Assembly (NCBI RefSeq): GCF_000374645.1
Contig: NZ_KB894807.1
Coordinates: 62,001 to 126,000, forward strand
Length of the DNA stretch: 64,000 nt
Direction of reading: 5' to 3'
Origin: Arhodomonas aquaeolei DSM 8974
GTDB taxonomy: Bacteria; Pseudomonadota; Gammaproteobacteria; Nitrococcales; Nitrococcaceae
Below the pieces are notes generated by a model that was not told where the DNA came from, made no database searches, and saw nothing but the letters and a program-made list of their open reading frames with translations. The translations under genes were made by a program, and so were the position numbers. Shown here piece after piece: positions 8,792 through 17,322 of this stretch (within the stretch, counting starts at the first letter, position 1; every line of letters begins with the position of its first letter).

Positions 8792-9457
8792 TCAGCAGCC
8801 CCCGCCGCCGTCGCCACCACCGCCACCGGCCGTGCCGCCACCCGCGGAGCCGGAGGCGGTGGGCAGCCAGCCCATCATGTGGACGGCAATGGCAAGGGCG
8901 TCCAGCGGCACCGGCCGCTGGACGGTAAGGTCGAGCTCCAGCGCCGAGAACGGGTTGGGCACGGCCTCCGCAACGGCCAGCCCGTCGGCGAACAGCGTGC
9001 GGTCCAGCCCGCGCCGGCCAGCGCTGTGCCGGCGGCAGAGCACCTTGTAGCCGGTACCGTCCAGGCGGTAATGCGCGGTCCAGCTCCGGCGCTTCTGGAT
9101 ACCGCCGCTGTCCACCGTGGAATCCGTCTCCAGCTCGGCCACCACGCCCGCCCCGGCGCGCCAGGTGACGCGGCGCCGCGGCCTGCCGAAGAGGCGGCCC
9201 AGAACGTCGCCGGCGATCTCCCCGGCACCGCGGTCGCGGGGGTCATCCAGGCGGTAGCGCCGACCGGTGAAACGCAGCTCGGTGAAGCCGGAACGCAGCA
9301 GCCCCGGCTCGACCAGGCTCGCGAGGCGCTCGTCCACGTCCGCGATCACGAAGGTCTCGTCGGCCCCGCCGAAGGTGCCGGCGATCGACAACCTGGGGAA
9401 GTGGACGGTGAGCTCGCCCGCCACCGGGCGCTTGTGCACGGATTCCCCGGCCATCAC
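8792..9457 (-). CDS. Uncharacterised protein with Gly-rich, Cys-terminated tail
   Basis: A 221-residue protein with no family I recognise. Residues 1-195 look like a compact beta-rich globular domain with no signal peptide or membrane segment. The last 20 residues are almost all Gly with one Asp and end in a terminal Cys (GGGGGDGGGGC). The start overlaps the stop of the upstream lipoprotein gene by four bases, so the two are co-translated. It lies between narI and the parvulin gene. Such a flexible tail with a terminal thiol could be a modification, metal-binding or anchoring site; that is speculation. Confidence 0.75.
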   Translation of the reverse strand: MMAGESVHKRPVAGELTVHFPRLSIAGTFGGADETFVIADVDERLASLVEPGLLRSGFTELRFTGRRYRLDDPRDRGAGEIAGDVLGRLFGRPRRRVTWRAGAGVVAELETDSTVDSGGIQKRRSWTAHYRLDGTGYKVLCRRHSAGRRGLDRTLFADGLAVAEAVPNPFSALELDLTVQRPVPLDALAIAVHMMGWLPTASGSAGGGTAGGGGGDGGGGC

Positions 9458-10416
9458 TGCGCCTCCCCGACCGCACGGAGACGCCGTCCGTCACCGGTGT
9501 GAAGGATCAGCGCGCCGTCGTCGGCGATGCCGAAGCGGCGCACGTCGGCGAGCAGGCGCAGCAGACGCGGCGCGGCACCGTCACCGGCCGCCGCCAGCCC
9601 GCTCAGCCTCAGCGTGGCGGGCGTCAGCGTATAGGTGCCGGCGTAAGGCCGTCCCGCCGCCCGCCCGGTGACCCGCCCGTCCCGGCGAAAGCGCAGGGTG
9701 TCGGCGCCGGCGTCCGTGTGCCCTGCCGCCGGCATCCCGGTCACCCGCCAGCGGCGGCCGGTGAGCAGCGCCCGGGGATCGCCGCCACAACCGCGCAGCG
9801 TGCGGCCGTCCAGGCCCACCTCGACCCGGTGGGGATGGGGCATGCCGGTCATGTCGTCCGCGCACGGCCCCTCGCGCACGGTCACCGTGACCGCGTCGGC
9901 GCCGCCGCTGCCCGGCGCCCGGTAACGGCGCCCGCCGGCCACCGGCTCGGGCGCCGGCGCGGGACGGTCGACGCGCCGCTCGCCGTAGTCCGCCACCAGG
10001 ACCAGGCGGCTGTCCCTAAGCTCCAGGTGCCAACCCGGCTCGTTGCCCCGCGCCTCGTAGGGCCGGCTAAGCGCGGCGACGCACTCCGGCAGCGCCCGGC
10101 CGTCGAGCACGACCCGGGCGCGCCGGCCGTGGGACCAGACACTGACCGCGCCACCCCGGCCCGCGTACTTCGCCCCCGAGGCGGTACGCACCCGCTCGAG
10201 CCGGTAGCGCCGGCCACCGGCGTTCAGCCAGGCGGTGGCGCCGGTACCGACGAGGTCTACGGCGGTATCGCCGCAGCGATAACGGGTCACGGGCGCCTGC
10301 TCCGGCGGCCCCGCCGCGGCACCGCCCACGTCCGCGCCGTCACCCGCGGGCACGGCACAGCCGGTGAGCGGCGCAAGCACCGCGGTCACAGCGAGTCGGG
10401 TCAGTCGTGGCGTCAT
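9454..10416 (-). CDS. MliC/META-domain lipoprotein
   Basis: A 320-residue predicted lipoprotein: the signal peptide ends in the lipobox LTGC at about residues 17-20. Next is an MliC-like domain (YRCGDTAVDL to about residue 110, the fold of the C-type lysozyme inhibitor), then a segment starting YEARGNEPGWHLEL as in COG3650 proteins, then a META/HslJ-like domain in the last 110 residues (TGRRWRVTGM ... GTYTLTPATLRLSG). Proteins of this type sit in the outer membrane facing the periplasm and are linked to envelope stress. It is the first gene of a pair with the Gly-tailed protein and follows narI after a hairpin. Confidence 0.82.
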   Translation of the reverse strand: MTPRLTRLAVTAVLAPLTGCAVPAGDGADVGGAAAGPPEQAPVTRYRCGDTAVDLVGTGATAWLNAGGRRYRLERVRTASGAKYAGRGGAVSVWSHGRRARVVLDGRALPECVAALSRPYEARGNEPGWHLELRDSRLVLVADYGERRVDRPAPAPEPVAGGRRYRAPGSGGADAVTVTVREGPCADDMTGMPHPHRVEVGLDGRTLRGCGGDPRALLTGRRWRVTGMPAAGHTDAGADTLRFRRDGRVTGRAAGRPYAGTYTLTPATLRLSGLAAAGDGAAPRLLRLLADVRRFGIADDGALILHTGDGRRLRAVGEAQ

Positions 10417-10480
10417 CGGCCTTCTCCGGGTCGCTTACGGCTCGGCCGCAGCATGCCTGATCGACGGCGCCCGGCGCACG

Positions 10481-10504
10481 CCCCGCCACCCGCAGGCGGC
10501 GGGG
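10481..10504 (-). terminator. Hairpin downstream of narI
   Basis: Perfect 7-base GC arms CCCCGCC (10481-10487) and GGCGGGG (10498-10504) around a 10-base loop, starting 10 bases beyond the narI stop. There is no clear T-run. It may end or attenuate the nar transcript before the lipoprotein gene. Confidence 0.45.
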
Positions 10505-10514
10505 TGGCGGAGGC

Positions 10515-11201
10515 TCAGCCCTGGCGCTGACGCACCAGCTGGTAGCTGCGCCCGAGGTACCACACCGGCGCGCTCCAGATGTGGACGAGCCGGGTGAACG
10601 GGAAGACCAGGAAGGTCGTCAGCCCGAGGAACAGGTGCAGCTTGAACACCAGGCTCACGTCGGCGATGTACTCCGCCGCGCCGGGGCGGAAGGTCACGAT
10701 GTGCTGCGCCCAGTCGGCGAGCTCCAGCATCGTGCCACCGTCCAGGTGGGTCGCCGAGACCGGGATGGTGAGCATGCCCAGTACCAGCTGCACGTACAGC
10801 AGCAGGATGATGAAGGTATCCATGCGGCTCGAGTTGGCCCGCACGCGCTCGTTGGTCAGCCGGCGCTGGATCAGGATCCAGCCGCCGACCAGGGCGAGGG
10901 TGCCGAAGATGCCACCGGCGGTCATCGCCATCACCTGCTTGCTGCCGGGGGTGAGGCCGAACCACGGGTACATCCAGTGGGGCATCAGCAGCCCGACGAG
11001 GTGGCCGAAGAACAGCAGGATGATGCCCACGTGGAAGAGGATGTTACCGATACGGAACCGCCGGCTGGAGTCGAACAGCTGGCTGGAGTTGGTCTTCCAG
11101 GTGTACTGGCTCATATCGAAGCGCACGATGCTGCCGAGCAGGAAGACCGTGCCCGCGATATACGGGTAGTAGCCGAAAAGCAGGTTGTTCAGGAACGACA
11201 T
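10515..11201 (-). CDS. narI: Respiratory nitrate reductase, gamma (cytochrome b) subunit
   Basis: A 228-residue integral membrane protein with five hydrophobic segments that binds two b hemes and passes electrons from quinol to NarH. Recognisable features are the N-terminal NNLLFGYYPYIAGTVFLLGS, the GIILLFFGHLVGL helix and HLFLGLTTFLVFPFTRLVHIWSAP, with heme-ligand histidines in these helices. It is the last structural gene of narGHJI, 18 bases after narJ. Confidence 0.97.
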   Translation of the reverse strand: MSFLNNLLFGYYPYIAGTVFLLGSIVRFDMSQYTWKTNSSQLFDSSRRFRIGNILFHVGIILLFFGHLVGLLMPHWMYPWFGLTPGSKQVMAMTAGGIFGTLALVGGWILIQRRLTNERVRANSSRMDTFIILLLYVQLVLGMLTIPVSATHLDGGTMLELADWAQHIVTFRPGAAEYIADVSLVFKLHLFLGLTTFLVFPFTRLVHIWSAPVWYLGRSYQLVRQRQG

Positions 11202-11219
11202 GGTCGCCTCCTCGATTGT

Positions 11220-11909
11220 TCAGGCCGTGCCGCTGCGCGGCGCGCCCCACTGCACCGGTTGCGCCCCGCCCTTGCGCCCGGCGGCGGCACCGCAGCCGCC
11301 CTCCGGGCCAAAGGTCACCGGCGCCTCCATCCACACCGCGTCGAGCGCCTCCGGGGTGTCGTCCCGGGGCTCGGCGGCCACACGCTCGCGCACCGACTCG
11401 TCCGCCTCCACCGCGGCAAAGGCGAGCAGCGGCTCCAGGAGTACGGCGTAGGGGCTCTCCCGCTCGGCGAGCCGGGCGTGGAGGAGCTGGATCAGGTGCC
11501 CCACCTCCTCCAGCCACGCCAGGGCCTCGCCGTCCGGCAGCGACGCGCAGAACTCCAGGAACAGCGGCACGTAGTCCGGCAGCTCACTGACCGCGATCTC
11601 GAAGCCGGCGGCCCGGTAGGCGAGCTGGAGGTCCACCATGGCGGCCCCGCGGTCGCGGGACTCGCCGTGGACGTGCTCGAAGAGATACAGCGAGCGGGCC
11701 CGGCCGCGGTCGAAGGTCTCGACGTAGCGGGACTGCACGTCCAGCAGGTCGCTGTCGCGCAGCTCCGCCGCCAGCGCCCCGATCCGCCGGCGGGACTCGC
11801 CGGTGACCAGGGCCTCGGCGTCGAGGGCCTCCAGGATCTCGTCGACGTGCCGCTGCAGCGCCGCGTCGGGATAGTGCAGCAGTGCCGCGATTACCTTCAG
11901 TGTCTGCAT
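11220..11909 (-). CDS. narJ: Nitrate reductase molybdenum cofactor assembly chaperone
   Basis: A 229-residue TorD-family chaperone that binds apo-NarG and allows cofactor insertion and membrane attachment of NarGH. It begins MQTLKVIAALLHYPD and contains YVETFDRGRARSLYLFEHVHGESRDRG, the signature of NarJ. The ATG at 11909 follows a GGAGGG ribosome-binding site; an in-frame upstream extension lacks support because it overlaps narH. It is 10 bases after narH. Confidence 0.96.
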   Translation of the reverse strand: MQTLKVIAALLHYPDAALQRHVDEILEALDAEALVTGESRRRIGALAAELRDSDLLDVQSRYVETFDRGRARSLYLFEHVHGESRDRGAAMVDLQLAYRAAGFEIAVSELPDYVPLFLEFCASLPDGEALAWLEEVGHLIQLLHARLAERESPYAVLLEPLLAFAAVEADESVRERVAAEPRDDTPEALDAVWMEAPVTFGPEGGCGAAAGRKGGAQPVQWGAPRSGTA

Positions 11910-11919
11910 GGTGCCCTCC

Positions 11920-13488
11920 TCAGGAGACCTTGCGGGCCCGCGCCAGCAGGTCCTCGCGGTTGGGGAACGCCCGCTTGCGCGGGTTCTTGGCACCGAAGAG
12001 GTTCGGCCGGGTGACGCCCTGGGTGTGGCAGCCGTCGCCGAAGCTGAAGCCGCAGCCGCTGCGCTCGCCCCAGGGGTCGTCGGTGCTGAGCTCCCGGTGG
12101 TTGGTGGGGATCACGAAGCGGTCCTCGTAGTTGGCAATGGCCATGACCTGGTACATCTCCTCCATGGCCGCCTCGCTGAGGCCCACCTGCTCCAGCAGCT
12201 CCCGGTCGGTGACGCCGTCGACGGTCTGACGCCGGCGGTAGAGGCGCATGGCAAGCATGCGCCGGAGCGCCGAGGCCACCGGGCGCTCGTCGCCGGCGGT
12301 GAGCATGTTGGCGAGGTAGGTCAGCGGGATGCGCAGGCTCTCCACGTCCGGGATGAGGCCGTCAAGGCCGACGTGGCCGGCGTCCGCCGCGGCGCTGATC
12401 GGCGAGAGCGGCGGCACGTACCAGACCATCGGCAGCGTGCGGTACTCCGGGTGCAGCGGGAAGGCGACCTTCCACTCCATCGCCATGCGGTAGACCGGCG
12501 AGACCTTCGCCGCCTCCAGCCAGGAGTCGGGCACGCCGTCGCGGCGGGCCTGGGCGATGACCTCCGGGTCATTGGGGTCGAGGAACACCCGCAGCTGGGC
12601 CTCGTAGAGGTCCTGCTCGCTGGCCGTGGAGGCGGCCTCCTCGATGGCGTCGGCGTCGTAGAGCATCACCCCGAGGTAGCGGATGCGGCCCACGCAGGTC
12701 TCGGAGCAGACCGTGGGCTGGCCGGCCTCGATGCGCGGATAGCAGAAGGTGCACTTCTCCGACTTGCCGGACTGCCAGTTGTAATAGATCTTCTTGTACG
12801 GGCAGCCGGAGATGCACATGCGCCAGCCCCGGCACTTGTCCTGGTCGATCAGGACGATGCCGTCCTCCTCGCGCTTGTAGATCGCCCCCGACGGGCAGCT
12901 CGCCACGCACGTGGGATTGAGGCAGTGCTCGCAGAGACGGGGCAGATACATCATGAAGGTGTTCTCGAACTGCCCGTAGATCTCCTTCTGCACGTTCTGG
13001 AAGTTGTAGTCCTGGGAGCGCTTCTCGAACTCGCCGCCGAGGATCTCCTCCCAGTTCGGCCCCCACTCGATCTTGTCCATGGGCTTGCCGGTGATCGCCG
13101 AGTACGGCTTGGCCGTCGGCTGGGCCTTCGACTCCGGGGCGTTGTGCAGGCGCTGGTAGTCGAAGTTGAACGGCTCGTAGTAGTCGTCGATCTCCGGCAG
13201 GTCCGGGTTGGCGAAGACATTGGCAAGCACCCGCCACTTGCCGCCGATGCGCGGGCGGATGCCCGCGCGGTCACCGCGGCCCGTGCGCTGCCAGCCACCC
13301 CGCCAGCGGTCCTGGTTCTCCCAGTCCTTGGGATAACCGATGCCGGGCTTGGTCTCGACGTTGTTGAACCAGGCGTACTCCATACCCTCGCGCGAGGTCC
13401 ACACGTTCTTGCAGGTCACCGAGCACGTGTGGCAGCCGATGCACTTGTCGAGGTTGAGTACCTTGCCGATCTGTGCGCGCACCCTCAT
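11920..13488 (-). CDS. narH: Respiratory nitrate reductase, beta (iron-sulfur) subunit
   Basis: A 522-residue iron-sulfur subunit. The clusters are marked by CIGCHTCSVTCKNVW near residue 16, CEHCLNPTCVASCPSG, CRGWRMCISGCPYKK (the Trp in the first Cys group marks the [3Fe-4S] site) and CTFCYPRIEAGQPTVCSETC. Electrons pass through it from NarI hemes to NarG on the cytoplasmic face of the membrane. Its ATG overlaps the narG stop by four bases. Length matches the family (about 510-520). Confidence 0.98.
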   Translation of the reverse strand: MRVRAQIGKVLNLDKCIGCHTCSVTCKNVWTSREGMEYAWFNNVETKPGIGYPKDWENQDRWRGGWQRTGRGDRAGIRPRIGGKWRVLANVFANPDLPEIDDYYEPFNFDYQRLHNAPESKAQPTAKPYSAITGKPMDKIEWGPNWEEILGGEFEKRSQDYNFQNVQKEIYGQFENTFMMYLPRLCEHCLNPTCVASCPSGAIYKREEDGIVLIDQDKCRGWRMCISGCPYKKIYYNWQSGKSEKCTFCYPRIEAGQPTVCSETCVGRIRYLGVMLYDADAIEEAASTASEQDLYEAQLRVFLDPNDPEVIAQARRDGVPDSWLEAAKVSPVYRMAMEWKVAFPLHPEYRTLPMVWYVPPLSPISAAADAGHVGLDGLIPDVESLRIPLTYLANMLTAGDERPVASALRRMLAMRLYRRRQTVDGVTDRELLEQVGLSEAAMEEMYQVMAIANYEDRFVIPTNHRELSTDDPWGERSGCGFSFGDGCHTQGVTRPNLFGAKNPRKRAFPNREDLLARARKVS

Positions 13489-16400
13489 CGCGTGTACTCC
13501 TGTTCCAGAATGCTTTCGTCGTCGCCTTCCAGCCAGTCCACCTTGTCCATCCGCCGGACGATCACGAACTCGTCGCGGTTGGAGCCGACCGTGCCGTAGT
13601 AGTTGAAGCCCCAGCTCTGCTGGGCGTAGCCGCCGATCATGTGGGTGGGCTTGAGCACCGCCCGGGTCACGGAGTTGTGGATGCCGCCGCGGGCGCCGGT
13701 AATCTCCGATCCGGGGGTGTTCACGATGCGCTCCTGGGCGTGGTACATCATCGTCATCCCGTCCGGGACGCGCTGGGAGACCACCGCCCGCGCGACCAGC
13801 GCGCCGTTGGTGTTGAACACCTCGATCCAGTCGTTGTCCTCGATGCCGGCACGCTTGGCGTCACCCTCCGACATCCACACGATGGGCCCGCCGCGGGAGA
13901 GCGTGAGCATGAGCAGGTTGTCCGAATAGGTGCTGTGGATGCCCCACTTCTGGTGCGGGGTGATCCAGTTGAGCACCAGCTCGGGGTTGCCATTGCCCCG
14001 CTCGCCCAGCAGCGGCCGGACGGTGCGCGTGTTCACCGGCGGACGGTAGGTGGTGAAGCCCTCGCCGAAGGCCCGCATCCACGCGTGGTCCTGGTAGAGC
14101 TGCTGGCGGCCGGTGAGCGTGCGCCAGGGGATGAGCTGGTGGACGTTGGTCCAGCCGGCGTTGTAGCAGACCTCCTCGGACTCGATCCCCGACCAGGTGG
14201 GCGAGGAGATGATCTTGCGCGGCTGGGCGACGATGTCGCGGAAGCGGATCGACTCGTCCGCCTTGTGCGCTGCCAGGTGGCTGTGCTCACGTCCGGTGAA
14301 TCGCTCCAGCGCCCCCCAGGCCTTGACCGCAACGTGGCCGTTGGTCTCCGGGGCGAGGCTCATCACCGTCTCGGCGGCGTCGATGGCGGTGTACATCTTC
14401 GGCCGGCCCTTGTGGTGCTCGCCGTCGTGCCAGCGGCCGTTGAGGCGGCCGAGGAACTCGACCTCCGCCTCGGTGTTCCAGCTGATGCCCTTGCCGCCGT
14501 TGCCGAGCTGCTCCATGAGCGGGCCGAGGGCGGTGAAGCGCTCGTAGAGCGCCGGGTAATCGCGCTCGACCACGGTGATGTTGGGCATGGTCTGCCCGGG
14601 CACCGGGTCGCACTCGCCCTTGCGCCAGTCCTGAACGTCGTAGGGCTGGGCGAGCTCCGCGGGGGTGTCGTGGAGCAGCGGCACCGTGACCACGTCCTTC
14701 TCCACGCCGAGGTGGCCGTTCACCAGCTCGGAGAACCGCTTCGCCAGGTCGCGGTAGATGTCCCAGTCGCTGCGGGACTCCCACGCCGGGTTCACCGCCT
14801 CGGAGAGCGGGTGGATGAACGGGTGCATGTCCGAGGTGTTGAGGTCGTTCTTCTCGTACCACGTGGCCGTGGGCAGAACGACGTCGGAGTACAGGCAGGT
14901 GGTGGACATGCGGAAGTCCAGCGTCACCAGCAGGTCGAGCTTGCCCCGTGGCGCCTCGTCGTGCCAGGTGACCTCGGCGGGCTTCTCGCCGTCGTCGAGC
15001 TCGTGGAGGTCCTCGGCCTGGACACCGTCGCTGGTGCCGAGCAGGTGGCGCAGGAAGTACTCGTGGCCCTTGCCGCTGGAGCCCAGCAGGTTGGAGCGCC
15101 ACACGAACATGTTGCGCGGGTAGTTCGCCGGGTCGTCCGGGTCCTCGCAGGCCATGTGCAGGCGCCCGGAGCGCAGCTGCTCGACCACGTAGGCCTTGGG
15201 GTCCTCGCCCGCCTCGATGGCCTCGCGGGCCACCTCCAGGGGGTTACGCCCGAGCTGGGGCGCGGACGGCAGCCAGCCCATGCGCTCGGCACGGACGTTG
15301 TAGTCGATGAGGCTGCCCTGCCAGTCGTCGGCGTCGGCCAGCGGCGAGAGGATCTCGTCGACGCGCAGCCGCTCGTAGCGCCACTGGTCGGTGTGGGCGT
15401 AGAAGAACGAGGTGCCGTTCATCTGCCGCGGCGGCCGGGCCCAGTCGAGGGCGAAGGCCACCGGCAGCCAGCCGGTCTGCGGACGGAGCTTCTCCTGGCC
15501 CACGTAGTGGGCCCAGCCGCCCCCGCTCTGGCCGACGCAGCCGCACATCACCAGCATGTTGATGATGCCGCGGTAGTTCATGTCCATGTGGTACCAGTGG
15601 TTGAGCCCGGCACCGAGGATGACCATGGAACGGCCGTTGGTCTTGTGGGCGGTCTCCGCGAACTCCCGGGCGACCTGCACCACGTCGCGGCGGTCGACGC
15701 CGGTGATGTGCTCCTGCCACGCGGGGGTGTAGGGGAGATCGTCGTCGTAGCTCGAGGCCACGGCATCGTCGTCGAGGCCGCGGTCGAGGCCGTAGTGGGC
15801 CATCATCAGGTCGTAGACCGTGGCCACGCGGGCGGTCTCGCCGTTGGCCAGGGTCACGCGGCGCACCGGCACGCGGCGCTCGAGCACGTCCGGGTGCTCG
15901 GTGCTGTTGAAGTGCTCGTGGGCGATGCCGCCGAAGTACGGGAAGGCGACGGTGGCGACATCGTCGCGGCTGTCGAGCTGGCTCAGGCGCAGGGAGATCT
16001 CCCGGCCCTGGCCGTCGCGCTGCTCCAGGTTCCAGCCCCCGCTCTCGTCCCAGCGGAAGCCGACGGAGCCCTGGGGCACGACCACCTCGTCGCTGGCCTC
16101 GTCGAAGGCGACGGTCTTCCAGTCCGGCTTGCCGTCCTCGCCCAGGGCCTCGGCGAAGTCCGCCGCCCGCAGGAAGCGTCCCGGCACGGTGTGCCCGGCG
16201 TTGTCGTCGAGGCGCACCAGGAAGGGCATGTCCGTATAGCGCCGGCAGTAGTCGACGAAATAGTCGCTGGGATTGTCGAGGTGGTATTCGCGCAGGATCA
16301 CGTGGCCGAGGGCCATCGCCAGTGCGGCGTCGGTGCCCTGCTTCGGCGCTAGCCAGCGGTCGGCGAACTTGGTCGCCTCGGCGTAGTCCGGCGAGACGGT

Positions 16401-17237
16401 GACCATCTTGGTGCCGTTGTAGCGCGCCTCGGTCATGAAGTGGGCGTCCGGGGTGCGCGTCTGCGGCACGTTGGAGCCCCACATCATGATGAACTTCGAG
16501 TTGTACCAGTCCGCGGACTCGGGCACGTCGGTCTGCTCGCCCCAGGTCATCGGCGACGCCGGCGGCAGGTCGCAGTACCAGTCGTAGAACGACAGGCACA
16601 CGCCGCCGAGCAGCGAGAGGTAACGCGTGCCCGCGGCGTAGGAGAGCATGGACATGGCCGGGATCGGCGAGAACCCGGCGATGCGGTCCGGCCCGTAACG
16701 CTTGATGGTGTGGATGTTGGCCGCGGCGATGAGCTCGGTGACCTCGTCCCAGTCGGCACGCACCAGCCCGCCGAGCCCGCGCACGGACTGGTAATCGCGT
16801 ACGCGCTCGGGGTCCGAGGTCAGTGCCGCCCAGGCGTCCACCGGGTCATTGTGCTCGGCACGCGCCTCACGCCATGCCCGCAGCAGCCGGCCACGGATCA
16901 TGGGGTACTTCAGCCGGTTCGCCGAGTAGATGTACCAGGAATAACTCGCCCCGCGCGGACAGCCCCGGGGCTCGTGGTTGGGCAGGTCGGGACGGGTGCG
17001 CGGATAGTCGGTCTGCTGGGTCTCCCAGGTGACCAGGCCGTCCTTGACGTAGATCTTCCAGGAGCAGGCGCCGGTGCAGTTCACCCCGTGGGTGGAGCGC
17101 ACGATCTTGTCGTGCTGCCAGCGCTGGCGGTAGGCCTTCTCCCACGAGCGGTCCTCGTAGGTGGTCTGGCCGTGGCCGTCCGCAAACTGGTCCTGGACCT
17201 TGCGGAAGAACATCAGGCGGTCGAGAAAGTGACTCAT
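13485..17237 (-). CDS. narG: Respiratory nitrate reductase, alpha (catalytic) subunit
   Basis: A 1250-residue Mo-bisMGD enzyme reducing nitrate to nitrite in the cytoplasm. The FS0 cluster ligands are His50, Cys54, Cys58 and Cys93 (HGVNCTGAC ... RGCPRGASYS). The molybdenum-ligand Asp is near 223 (YDWYCDLPPASP), matching Asp222 of E. coli NarG. Length equals that of E. coli NarG (1247). There is no Tat signal, so it is a cytoplasm-facing Nar rather than a Nap enzyme. It starts 85 bases after the narK2 stop, in the same operon. Confidence 0.99.
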   Translation of the reverse strand: MSHFLDRLMFFRKVQDQFADGHGQTTYEDRSWEKAYRQRWQHDKIVRSTHGVNCTGACSWKIYVKDGLVTWETQQTDYPRTRPDLPNHEPRGCPRGASYSWYIYSANRLKYPMIRGRLLRAWREARAEHNDPVDAWAALTSDPERVRDYQSVRGLGGLVRADWDEVTELIAAANIHTIKRYGPDRIAGFSPIPAMSMLSYAAGTRYLSLLGGVCLSFYDWYCDLPPASPMTWGEQTDVPESADWYNSKFIMMWGSNVPQTRTPDAHFMTEARYNGTKMVTVSPDYAEATKFADRWLAPKQGTDAALAMALGHVILREYHLDNPSDYFVDYCRRYTDMPFLVRLDDNAGHTVPGRFLRAADFAEALGEDGKPDWKTVAFDEASDEVVVPQGSVGFRWDESGGWNLEQRDGQGREISLRLSQLDSRDDVATVAFPYFGGIAHEHFNSTEHPDVLERRVPVRRVTLANGETARVATVYDLMMAHYGLDRGLDDDAVASSYDDDLPYTPAWQEHITGVDRRDVVQVAREFAETAHKTNGRSMVILGAGLNHWYHMDMNYRGIINMLVMCGCVGQSGGGWAHYVGQEKLRPQTGWLPVAFALDWARPPRQMNGTSFFYAHTDQWRYERLRVDEILSPLADADDWQGSLIDYNVRAERMGWLPSAPQLGRNPLEVAREAIEAGEDPKAYVVEQLRSGRLHMACEDPDDPANYPRNMFVWRSNLLGSSGKGHEYFLRHLLGTSDGVQAEDLHELDDGEKPAEVTWHDEAPRGKLDLLVTLDFRMSTTCLYSDVVLPTATWYEKNDLNTSDMHPFIHPLSEAVNPAWESRSDWDIYRDLAKRFSELVNGHLGVEKDVVTVPLLHDTPAELAQPYDVQDWRKGECDPVPGQTMPNITVVERDYPALYERFTALGPLMEQLGNGGKGISWNTEAEVEFLGRLNGRWHDGEHHKGRPKMYTAIDAAETVMSLAPETNGHVAVKAWGALERFTGREHSHLAAHKADESIRFRDIVAQPRKIISSPTWSGIESEEVCYNAGWTNVHQLIPWRTLTGRQQLYQDHAWMRAFGEGFTTYRPPVNTRTVRPLLGERGNGNPELVLNWITPHQKWGIHSTYSDNLLMLTLSRGGPIVWMSEGDAKRAGIEDNDWIEVFNTNGALVARAVVSQRVPDGMTMMYHAQERIVNTPGSEITGARGGIHNSVTRAVLKPTHMIGGYAQQSWGFNYYGTVGSNRDEFVIVRRMDKVDWLEGDDESILEQEYTR

Positions 17238-17322
17238 GGTCGGGCCTCGTTCAAGCGTTGTCTGTCGTCATCGGGGCCGGCCGGGACCCGCTCTGGGGGC
17301 GGGCCTCCGGCAGGGACCGTGC

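Noticed and set aside
13473-16352. Rightward open frame of about 960 codons opposite narG
   Set aside because: Antisense shadow of narG; composition typical of reverse-frame GC-rich translation.
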